35,405 bases of DNA from Gemmatimonadota bacterium (GTDB taxonomy: Bacteria > Gemmatimonadota > Gemmatimonadetes > Longimicrobiales > Gaopeijiaceae), in NCBI GenBank assembly GCA_022561145.1, contig JADFRS010000021.1, positions 1-35,405 on the forward strand. Direction: 5' to 3'. This document shows positions 1 through 7,563 of this stretch, piece by piece. The stretch's first letter is position 1. Every line of letters begins with the position of its first letter. The notes under the pieces are model-generated. The model worked only from the letters and a program-made list of their open reading frames with translations, did no database searches and was not told the DNA's origin. Both the position numbers and the translations under genes were made by a program.

Positions 1-82
1 GCACACCGTGCTCGTGCGAATCCATGGGCGAGGATGCCGCAGCGCAGGGGGCACCGCGCGAAGCGTGGTCCCGGAAGTCGCG

Positions 83-203
83 CTCGACCCATGAGGGGAC
101 GCCGCCCCCCATGGGATCTGCCTCGGACGGGTTTCGTGGCATGGCGGACAGCCACACTGCCGCCCCGATCACGAGCGTGGCGTCCCCATGCCTCTTTCGT
201 ATA
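83..203. repeat. 121-bp direct repeat, copy 1 (structured, with internal inverted repeats GGGGACGCC/GGCGTCCCC and GTGGC/GCCAC)
   Basis: Near-identical (about 5 mismatches, no indels) to 1207..1327; inverted arms at 95-103 and 179-187. Confidence 0.9.
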
Positions 204-218
204 GAAATGAGTGCCACT

Positions 219-259
219 GCCCCCGTAGCTCAGTTGGATAGAGCGACTGCCTCCTAAGC
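219..259 (+). pseudogene. 5' half of a tRNA-Arg(CCT): GCCCCCGTAGCTCAGTTGGATAGAGCGACTGCCTCCTAAGC
   Basis: Acceptor 5' strand, complete D-arm (GCTC AGTTGGATA GAGC), anticodon 5' stem ACTGC and loop CTCCTAA (anticodon CCT). Cloverleaf homology stops after two bases of the 3' anticodon stem. Confidence 0.8.
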
Positions 260-383
260 CCAGAGTTTAGCTCCAAGCCACCTACGTAATCTCACTCTGC
301 ATCTACGTCATTCGGCGTATTAGATCAGCATCTAGTTGGGCGCATCCTTCAGGTGGTTAATCACACTGGCCCTGGAGGATTTC

Positions 384-1156
384 ATGAAGAACATAAGTGC
401 AACCCCTCGTCGCCTCGTTCTCTTAAGCACCTGTCTCTACTGTGTCGCGCTGGTCGGGTGCGCCCATTTGCAACCATCATCCGTATCACCACATAGCCTT
501 GGTTCCCAGGCGGATACGGCGACCATGACCGGCTATATCGTAGACGCTCGTTTCGGTCGCCCTCTGGAGGGGGTCGCCGTAGACATTGACGGTTCGCGAG
601 GTGAGGTCATCACGAATGCGCGTGGCGTTTTCGTCATCCATGGTCTCGAGACGGGGCCCAGACAGTTGACGGCAAGCCAACTCGCTTATCTCACGGTGAC
701 CTTGGGCGTAGAGCATCAGGGCACCCAACTGCTCATCCGTCTCGCTCCCGACCCCTTCGTCTTGGACGGGCTCGCGGCCACCTCGATCGACTCGAACGCC
801 GCCGGCAGTCGCTCCCCTATTCCGTCGAGGTTCTGGATGCAGGAGACTTGGCTACGTCCCCCACCCCCGATGTGCGCGACTTCGTAGTTCGTCGCACGGG
901 ACAGTCGATCAAGCAATGTGAAGACGGGTTCGACCTCTGCACGGTGGTGAGAGGGAGACAGCGCCCCGTCGTGCTGTACATCGACGATGCTCTGGAGCGC
1001 GGAGGGCTCGATCAACTTGCGATCTTCCGACCGCAAGACCTCCAGCCCATGGAGATCATTCGCGGGTGCGGCACGGTCCGCGCCTACACCCGGCGCTTCG
1101 TCGAAGACTTGGCCAGGGGGAAAGTACGGCTCATCCCATCCCTTCGGTGCTAGAAT
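384..1156 (+). pseudogene. Lipoprotein with carboxypeptidase regulatory-like domain followed by TonB plug-like region; disrupted by a frameshift near 775-790
   Basis: Frame 336..887 gives a lipoprotein signal (MKNISATPRRLVLLSTCLYCVALVGC) and TGYIVDARFGRPLEGVAVDIDGSRGEVITNARGVFVIHGL. After about 782 the homologous-looking reading moves to the frame of 848..1153 (LDRLERRRQSLPYSVEVLDAGDLATSPTPDVRDFVVRRTG...VLYIDDALERGGLDQLAIFRPQDLQPMEIIRG). Confidence 0.65.
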
Positions 1157-1206
1157 GAGGGAAACGCTGCGCGGGAGGAGGAGATCATGAAGCGCATCCT
1201 TAGGTT

Positions 1207-1327
1207 CTCGACCCATGAGGGGACGCCGCCCCCCATGGGATCTGCCCCGGACGGGTTTCGTGGCATGGCGGACAGCCACACTGCCTCACCGATCACGAGT
1301 GTGGCGTCCCCATTCCTCTTTCGTATA
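1207..1327. repeat. 121-bp direct repeat, copy 2
   Basis: See 83..203; same length, about 96% identical by eye. Confidence 0.9.
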
Positions 1328-1369
1328 CGTATAAATCATTTCACTTCATACGTACGGTTGATTCGAGAG

Positions 1370-1403
1370 GCAGACACCCCCGGTTCGACTCCGAGCGGGG
1401 TCA
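1370..1403 (+). pseudogene. 3' tRNA half-like sequence (anticodon 3' stem, variable loop, T-arm GGTTCGACTCC, acceptor CGGGGTC, A discriminator)
   Basis: Exact B-box consensus GGTTCGANTCC. The acceptor pairs 6/7 with the half at 219-225. Joined with the 5' half (2-nt GC overlap) it gives a 73-nt cloverleaf. Confidence 0.55.
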
Positions 1404-2711
1404 CCTCGACACCTCTCCGGACAATGCGCGCTTGAGGAGGACGGGTCCCACCAGGATGTTGGCGATGACCACCGCGGTCCCAAGGGCCACCACGCCTTCA
1501 CCCACGCTTGGTAGGGCTGCCTCGATGAGTAGTAGCAAGCCAAGGGTCACCCCACCCTGGGAGACCAGCCCAGCGCCCGTGCGTTGTTGGATCGTCTGGC
1601 TGGCTCCGGCGAGGCGGGTGGCAATCCGGGCTCCCCCGATCGTGAGCAACATGCGCACGCCGAAGAAGAGCGAGGCGACCAGCCAGAAGTCGGCGACGGC
1701 ACCGACGTCCAGACTCGCACCCGCGACCGCGAAGAAAAACGCGAAGACGATCACAGACACTGAGGCGATGCCCCGGATCATACGGTCCCCGGCGGGGCTG
1801 AGGTTCTCGATCACGAACCCGGAGGAGGCCGCGAGGATGAGCAGCTCGAGATGCAGGGCCTCGGCGATCACCACGAGGATGTAGGTGAACAGGAAGGTGG
1901 CCAGCGGGGAGCGCTGCTCCTCGGAGGCCTTGAGGTAAAGCGAGAACAGCCAGCCCAACAGCGCCCCTGCCACCACCGCGCCACCCACCTCGATCCCGAC
2001 TTCCAGGAAGGGGTTGTGTCCACCGGCGCTGGACGGGTCGACCACGGGACCCACGAAGGCCAGGACGATCGTGAAGAGCACGATCACGATGATGTCCTTG
2101 ACGATCGTCACGCCCAGGATGACGTCCGTGAGAGGCCCCTCGGCTCCCACGTCCTCGATCACCGCGACCGTGAGATCGGGGGACGAGTTCGCAGCCCATA
2201 CGCCGAGCAAAAGAGCCAGACCGCCTGCTCCGGCGAGCCCCAGGCCAGTCATGAAGGGCAGCAGAGGCCGTACCACCAGCAGGAAGCCGGTCACACCGAT
2301 GGCGACCATGACCGTGACGATGAGCGTCGTGCTGATAATGGCGGCCCTGGCCTCGCCGAGGCGCCGCACCTGGAGTTCGCCTCCCGCAAGGAGTCCGATC
2401 AGCGCCAGGGCGAATTTGTCGATGAGGCGGAGGTCGGCGATCACCTCGGGGCTCATGAGCCCAAAGACCGAGGGTCCCAGCACGAAGCCGATCACCAGGA
2501 ACCCTGTGAGGCGCGGCAGACCCATTCCGAGCGCCCATCGTCCGGCCACGCTCGCGGCGAGAAGCGTCAAACCGACGTACATCGTGAGCCGGCCCATGCC
2601 CGTGCCGATTCCCGAGCTCGTGATCACGTAGGTCGCCAGCAGTAGCACGCCGAGCGTGATGGCGTGATCCAGACCTGGGAAGGCTCTCCTGGACTCCTTG
2701 ATGGCGCTCAC
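1401..2711 (-). CDS. Cation:proton antiporter (CPA2/Kef-type) membrane protein
   Basis: Multiple TM segments; GFLVIGFVLGPSVFGLMSPE, LLGVWAANSSPDLTVAVIEDVGAEGPLTDVILGVTIVKDIIVIVLF motifs. Confidence 0.85.
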   Translation of the reverse strand: MSAIKESRRAFPGLDHAITLGVLLLATYVITSSGIGTGMGRLTMYVGLTLLAASVAGRWALGMGLPRLTGFLVIGFVLGPSVFGLMSPEVIADLRLIDKFALALIGLLAGGELQVRRLGEARAAIISTTLIVTVMVAIGVTGFLLVVRPLLPFMTGLGLAGAGGLALLLGVWAANSSPDLTVAVIEDVGAEGPLTDVILGVTIVKDIIVIVLFTIVLAFVGPVVDPSSAGGHNPFLEVGIEVGGAVVAGALLGWLFSLYLKASEEQRSPLATFLFTYILVVIAEALHLELLILAASSGFVIENLSPAGDRMIRGIASVSVIVFAFFFAVAGASLDVGAVADFWLVASLFFGVRMLLTIGGARIATRLAGASQTIQQRTGAGLVSQGGVTLGLLLLIEAALPSVGEGVVALGTAVVIANILVGPVLLKRALSGEVSR

Positions 2712-2871
2712 CCGTCAAGCGGTGGGTACGGCTCCCTGGGATCGCGCGAATCTAATTCTGGGCTGCGGCCAAGGGTAGGCCACGCCGCCGCCGCTACGGC
2801 GAGAGGGGAGAGGTTGCGCAAACCCGAAGAAACACCGAAAATATAGGTCGGACCTGGAACCCGGAGGGAAT

Positions 2872-3927
2872 GTGAAGAGCCTCCCCATCCGAGGGCGCGG
2901 CGCGACCTACAACCCGCACAACCGATTCGAGTCGCTGCATTTCGAGCCCGACACTCCAAGGGGCCCCGACGACCCGGGGCCCCAGACTCGATTTCTGCGC
3001 GACACGAGCCGTTCGATCGTGGCGACCAACAGTAGTCCCGATGTCGGGTTCGACTCGAGCGTCAATCCGTACCGCGGATGCGAGCACGGTTGCGTCTATT
3101 GTTATGCCCGCCCCGGCCACGAATACCTGGGCATGTCGGCCGGACTCGATTTCGAAACCAAGATCGTGGTGAAGGAGCGAGCCCCGGAGCTTCTGAGGGA
3201 GCGGTTGGCGTCGAAGGGTTGGAAGCCCCAGCCGCTGGCCTTCAGCGGCGTCACCGACCCCTATCAGCCCATCGAGCGGCGCTTGCGCATCACCCGACGT
3301 TGCCTAGAGGTACTGGTCGAGTTCCGAAACCCGGCAATGATGGTCACGAAGAGCCACCTCGTGACCCGAGACATCGACCTCCTCGGGGCACTGGCCGAAC
3401 ACAGGGCGGCCCTGGTGCTCGTGTCGCTGACGACGCTCGATGCCCACCTGCACAGGATCATGGAGCCGCGAGCCGCGACGCCCGCCAGGCGGCTGGACGC
3501 GATCCGATTGCTCAGCGCGGCTGGGATTCCCGTCGGCGTGCTTACGGCCCCGATCATTCCGGGACTCAATGACCATGAGATTCCCGCGCTACTGGAGGCC
3601 GCCGCGGAGGCTGGGGCCATCGGCGCGAGCTACGTCCCCCTGAGGCTTCCCTTCGCGGTTGCCCCCCTCTTCGAGAGCTGGCTCGAGGAGCACTTTCCCG
3701 ATCGGAAGGACAAGGTGCTCAACAAGATTCGCGGGATGCGGGGCGGCAGGCTCAACGATCCACGCTTGATGAGCCGCATGCGGGGGAGTGGGGTGTTGGC
3801 TGACCAAATCGACGACCTGTTCAAGGTGTCCAGGAGGAAGATGGGGCTCGACCGGCCGTTCCCCCAGCTATCGGTCGCGGCGTTTCGGAGGCCGTCCGAC
3901 GGAGGTCAATTGGCGCTTTGGGGCTGA
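2872..3927 (+). CDS. PA0069-family radical SAM protein (SplB-like)
   Basis: GRGATYNPHNRFE, SVNPYRGCEHGCVYCYARP (CxxxCxxC), FSGVTDPYQPIE, LLRERL; GTG start. Confidence 0.93.
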   Translation: MKSLPIRGRGATYNPHNRFESLHFEPDTPRGPDDPGPQTRFLRDTSRSIVATNSSPDVGFDSSVNPYRGCEHGCVYCYARPGHEYLGMSAGLDFETKIVVKERAPELLRERLASKGWKPQPLAFSGVTDPYQPIERRLRITRRCLEVLVEFRNPAMMVTKSHLVTRDIDLLGALAEHRAALVLVSLTTLDAHLHRIMEPRAATPARRLDAIRLLSAAGIPVGVLTAPIIPGLNDHEIPALLEAAAEAGAIGASYVPLRLPFAVAPLFESWLEEHFPDRKDKVLNKIRGMRGGRLNDPRLMSRMRGSGVLADQIDDLFKVSRRKMGLDRPFPQLSVAAFRRPSDGGQLALWG

Positions 3928-4505
3928 TCGTCCGGTGCTCGAGGCGCGCCCGCCATCAGCTTGAGCACCCACGCACCCGTGGCGAGGCCGGCAGCCATGG
4001 TCAAGATCCCCACGTCGTGAAACGCCCGGCCGACCTGGGCGTCGAATCGCAACAGGCCCAGGTTCTGTAGCAGGTAGGTCCAGTCGTGCTGAGGAGCGCC
4101 CGGGAACGGTGAAACCAGAGGAAGTAACTGGGTACGGGCGTCCGCCGCGTAGGGCGCGATCCCGATGAAGTTGGTTCCCAACCAGAAGACCGCCACGGTC
4201 ACCGCGAAGAAGTCCCGCTGCCAGTAGAACATGATGCCGGCGAAGATCGGGCATGCGCACTGGAGGAGCGTTCCCGCCGCGACAGTGAGGAAGTCCACCC
4301 CGAACCACATGAAGAACAGGTGTCCGCCCTCGTGAATCGTGAGATTGAGACCACTGAAGACGCTGCGGTAGTCAGGGTCGAGCACGTGCTGAAGGAGGAT
4401 CCACCCGAAGAACACGCCGAGTGGCGCTCGGTACCACCAGATCTTGCCGGCTTCGTGCTTCTCGATCCGGGTTCCGAGCGTGCGCCCGCCGGCGTCGTCG
4501 AGCAT
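3906..4505 (-). CDS. Membrane protein with HExxH motif (M50-like putative metallopeptidase)
   Basis: Hydrophobic ORF containing LTIHEGGHLFFMWFG. Confidence 0.65.
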   Translation of the reverse strand: MLDDAGGRTLGTRIEKHEAGKIWWYRAPLGVFFGWILLQHVLDPDYRSVFSGLNLTIHEGGHLFFMWFGVDFLTVAAGTLLQCACPIFAGIMFYWQRDFFAVTVAVFWLGTNFIGIAPYAADARTQLLPLVSPFPGAPQHDWTYLLQNLGLLRFDAQVGRAFHDVGILTMAAGLATGAWVLKLMAGAPRAPDDQPQSAN

Positions 4506-4600
4506 GTGGAAAGATAGTGAGGAGCCGGACCCGGGGCGGAGTGTCCGTTGCCCGCGTGAACGAGGCGACCTATATGGAAAGGATCTTCAGGGAGGACTCG

Positions 4601-6046
4601 ATGAAGCTCACGATCGCCGCTCGACTCTGGGCGTCCGCGTTCCTCGTGCTGATTGGGACGGCTGCCCCCGCCACCGCCCAGCAGGACCCGGACCGCCTTG
4701 CCACTTCGGCCACCGAGCACGCCATGGCCATGAACGCCAAGCTGCTCTGTTCGGGCATCTTCGTGCAGGGCCGCGACCCCGAGGTCCACATCAGGGAGGA
4801 CCTGCGCAAGTTCCCGCATTTCGGTTGGGCCGAGGATTTCGATTACAGGGTCGACCGCGACGGCCGGACCGTGACGCTCAGTTCCCCCGGCACGTCGCCC
4901 AGGACCGCAGGTTACAACGGTGACCAGGGGTGCGCGATCCTTCCCAAGGGGCGGTGGCGGGTACACTTCACGCCCGAGAAGGTCGTTTCGACCCTGCCCG
5001 ACGGAGATGCGCTCCCCTGGCCGACAGGCGACATCCTGAGCGACGATCCCTTGCCGGCCGAGGTCGACCGCGAGGCCGTCGAATCGGCCCTCGATTTCGC
5101 GTTCGACGACGGTCTCCATGAACCGGACCAGAACACCAGGGCGGTCGTGGTGGTCTACAAGGGCCGCATCATCGGGGAGCGCTACGCGCCCGGCATTCCC
5201 CGAGACATGCCGCACCTGAGTTGGTCGCAGGGCAAGAGCATCACGGCGGCGCTCGTGGGGGTCCTGGTGCAACAGGGGGAATTGGTGGTCGAGAACCCGG
5301 CGCCCATCGCCGAGTGGAGGTCCCAGGGGGATCCCCGGGCGGACATCACGCTGGCGGACCTGCTGCACATGAGCAGCGGGCTCAAATTCAACAACTGGGG
5401 GATCGGCCGGCCACGGTCGCTCAGTTCGGAGAACGACCACTTCTTCATCTATTTCGACGCGCCCAACGTCTTCTCCCACGCGGTGAACCGTGACCTGGAG
5501 CACCCGCCGAACACCGTCTGGCGTTACCTGAACAGCGATCCTCTGAGCGTGGGCAAGATCGTGCGCGAGACCGTAGAGGCTCGTGGCGAGAGCTATTTGC
5601 AGTTCCCGCAGAAGTATCTGTTCGACCGCATCGGCGCTCGGCACTTCGTGCTCGAGACCGACGCCTGGGGCAACTTCATCATGACGGGCTACGACTATGG
5701 CACCGCGCGGGACTGGGCGCGATTCGGCCTCCTACATCTGTGGGACGGGGAATGGCTGGGCGACCGAGTGTTGCCTCGCGGGTGGGCGGATTTCGTGAGC
5801 ACTCCGGCGCCCACGAGCGAAGACCAGAGCTATGGCGGGCTTTTCTGGCTAAACCGGGGAGGGAGGTACGACCGGATTCCCGAGGATGCTTATTGGGCTG
5901 CCGGCTTCATGGGCCAGACCACCATGATCATTCCGTCGCGGGACATGGTGGTGGTACGCCTTGGCCCGAGCCCAGCCCGCTTCGGTCCCTATTTCAACGA
6001 CTTTGTGGGACGGATCCTCGACGCAGTCGCGGCCTCCATTCCCTAG
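4601..6046 (+). CDS. Beta-lactamase-family serine hydrolase (class C / esterase type), secreted
   Basis: Signal peptide MKLTIAARLWASAFLVLIGTAAPATAQ; SQGKS (SxxK) nucleophile, LADLLHMSSGLKF, GLFWLNRGGRY. Confidence 0.88.
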   Translation: MKLTIAARLWASAFLVLIGTAAPATAQQDPDRLATSATEHAMAMNAKLLCSGIFVQGRDPEVHIREDLRKFPHFGWAEDFDYRVDRDGRTVTLSSPGTSPRTAGYNGDQGCAILPKGRWRVHFTPEKVVSTLPDGDALPWPTGDILSDDPLPAEVDREAVESALDFAFDDGLHEPDQNTRAVVVVYKGRIIGERYAPGIPRDMPHLSWSQGKSITAALVGVLVQQGELVVENPAPIAEWRSQGDPRADITLADLLHMSSGLKFNNWGIGRPRSLSSENDHFFIYFDAPNVFSHAVNRDLEHPPNTVWRYLNSDPLSVGKIVRETVEARGESYLQFPQKYLFDRIGARHFVLETDAWGNFIMTGYDYGTARDWARFGLLHLWDGEWLGDRVLPRGWADFVSTPAPTSEDQSYGGLFWLNRGGRYDRIPEDAYWAAGFMGQTTMIIPSRDMVVVRLGPSPARFGPYFNDFVGRILDAVAASIP

Positions 6047-6055
6047 AAACCAAAC

Positions 6056-6083
6056 GCGGGGAAGGGCAATCGCCCTCCCCCGC
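6056..6083. terminator. Hairpin between convergent genes, possible bidirectional terminator
   Basis: GCGGGGAAGGGC-AATC-GCCCTCCCCCGC: 12-bp stem with one mismatch, located between convergent stop codons; no T-run. Confidence 0.55.
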
Positions 6084-6105
6084 CGGCCCACCGTTCGTCC
6101 GATGG

Positions 6106-6840
6106 CTACTTGCCCTGCTTCCGTCGGAAGGGGTGTTTGCCGCTTCGGGCTGAAAGGTCCACCTCGAAGCTCTCACCGTTGACGGTCATCGTCACGAACT
6201 GTGTGCCGTTGAACGTGACGATCGCAGTCCGCTCCACGGTTTGGTCGCCATTCGGGCCATTGACGATCTTTACGGTCATTTCCCGCGTGATCGTCCCGGA
6301 AAGCGGCCAGGGGTTGTCCTCTCTAGGCACGCCGTGCACGAGGTCTTGGATCGTGCTCGTGCCCGACATGTCGTAGGAGCGGGTGCCGCCGTCGTCCAGG
6401 TGGCGGCTCCGCGTCACCTCTCCGGTACCCGATCCGTTGGCCGTGCGGCTGGTCTCTTCGCCTTCGAGCCCAGTGATGATGATATCGCGCGTCCGGACGA
6501 TGGTCGCGCTCCAATTCTCCCGGGTGAACTCGCCCGACATCTCACTCACGATGTGCATGGAGGCGGTGGTCAGCTCGTCGTAGGCCTCCTGGAGGTTCCC
6601 GGCGCCGTCGAAGTACTCCACAACACGCGAGCGCGTGATTTGAGGAGCCAGGCTAGCGCCGGATCCGAAGGAGAACCACTGGCTGATCGTGCTCAGGTCG
6701 TCCAGAAGACCGTCGGCGGCCACCATGGCGACATCGAAGTTGAGCCGGTCGATGAACTCGTCCGGCTCGGTTGCGTCGCTACAGGCCACCAGCACCAGGC
6801 TCACCGTAGACGCCCAAACGATCGTGTTGAAGCGCTTCAT
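6106..6840 (-). CDS. Hypothetical lipoprotein
   Basis: MKRFNTIVWASTVSLVLVACSDATEPDE lipobox; intact ORF. Confidence 0.7.
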   Translation of the reverse strand: MKRFNTIVWASTVSLVLVACSDATEPDEFIDRLNFDVAMVAADGLLDDLSTISQWFSFGSGASLAPQITRSRVVEYFDGAGNLQEAYDELTTASMHIVSEMSGEFTRENWSATIVRTRDIIITGLEGEETSRTANGSGTGEVTRSRHLDDGGTRSYDMSGTSTIQDLVHGVPREDNPWPLSGTITREMTVKIVNGPNGDQTVERTAIVTFNGTQFVTMTVNGESFEVDLSARSGKHPFRRKQGK

Positions 6841-7023
6841 TTCCATTTCTCCGTGCGTTCCGCCGTAGCGGCCGTATACCCCTTCCGCTGAGAGAGACGG
6901 TCCGATGGGCCGGCGCGTTAAAAACTCTCGTTCGGTCCGGATTCTTGGTTGGACATCCAGGACCCTGCAGGAACCACGGGCGAGTGGAATACGTACGGAG
7001 GTAACATCCTAACTGGAGTCACC

Positions 7024-7515
7024 ATGTCCATTCTGCTCGCCATTGCCTTGCTGGCGCTCATGGCCGGAGCCCTGCTCACCGTGCCCTTGGGTCTTCCAGG
7101 CGTCTGGATCATGCTGCTCCTTCTCGCCGCCGCCGTCGTGTTCGGCGGTGTGAGCTGGATGGTCTGGCTGGGCTTGGCGGGCCTCGCCGTTCTCGCGGAA
7201 GTCGCCGAGTTCTACGTGCTCGAGAAGGTAGGGGCTCGGTATGGGGCCTCGAACAAGGCCTTCTGGGGAGCCGTGGTCGGCGGCATCGTGGGATCGATCA
7301 TCGGGGTACCGATACCCATCATCGGCTCCGTGCTCGCGGGCTTTCTCGGAACGTTCGTCGGGGCTGGCCTGGTCTCGTTCGTGGAGACGCGATCGGTGGG
7401 GGATGCATCGCGTGTGGGGGCCGGCGTGCTGCTGGCCAGGGCCTGCGCCGTTGCCCTCAAGGTGGGCACGGGCCTACTCATCATGGTGGTCACGGTGGCG
7501 GCATTGTTCTTATGA
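7024..7515 (+). CDS. DUF456 domain-containing membrane protein
   Basis: LTVPLGLPGVWIMLLLLAA...LEKVGARYGASNKAFWGAVVGGIVGSIIGVPIPIIGSVLAGFLGTFVGA is characteristic of DUF456. Confidence 0.85.
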   Translation: MSILLAIALLALMAGALLTVPLGLPGVWIMLLLLAAAVVFGGVSWMVWLGLAGLAVLAEVAEFYVLEKVGARYGASNKAFWGAVVGGIVGSIIGVPIPIIGSVLAGFLGTFVGAGLVSFVETRSVGDASRVGAGVLLARACAVALKVGTGLLIMVVTVAALFL

Positions 7516-7563
7516 TGTGAGGGCAACACCCCGATCGACCGCTACAAGGCCCTCAACGCGGAG

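Noticed and set aside
24-257. ORF translating to ...APVAQLDRATAS
   Set aside because: The C-terminal peptide is the well-known artefactual translation of a tRNA 5' half, and the rest covers the repeat; not a protein gene.
256-1367. Group I intron inserted in the anticodon loop of tRNA-Arg(CCT)
   Set aside because: Boundaries are superficially compatible (U before, G at end) and such introns are known in tRNA-Arg(CCU). However, I see no P/Q/R/S core motifs, and most of the insert is occupied by a lipoprotein-like gene and the repeat. A cmscan with RF00028 would settle it.
1498-2718. 406-aa minus-strand ORF overlapping the antiporter
   Set aside because: Same strand, different frame, Arg/Gly/His-rich shadow of the real antiporter ORF.
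4199-5644. 481-aa minus-strand ORF
   Set aside because: Antisense to the beta-lactamase-family gene; typical high-GC frame shadow.
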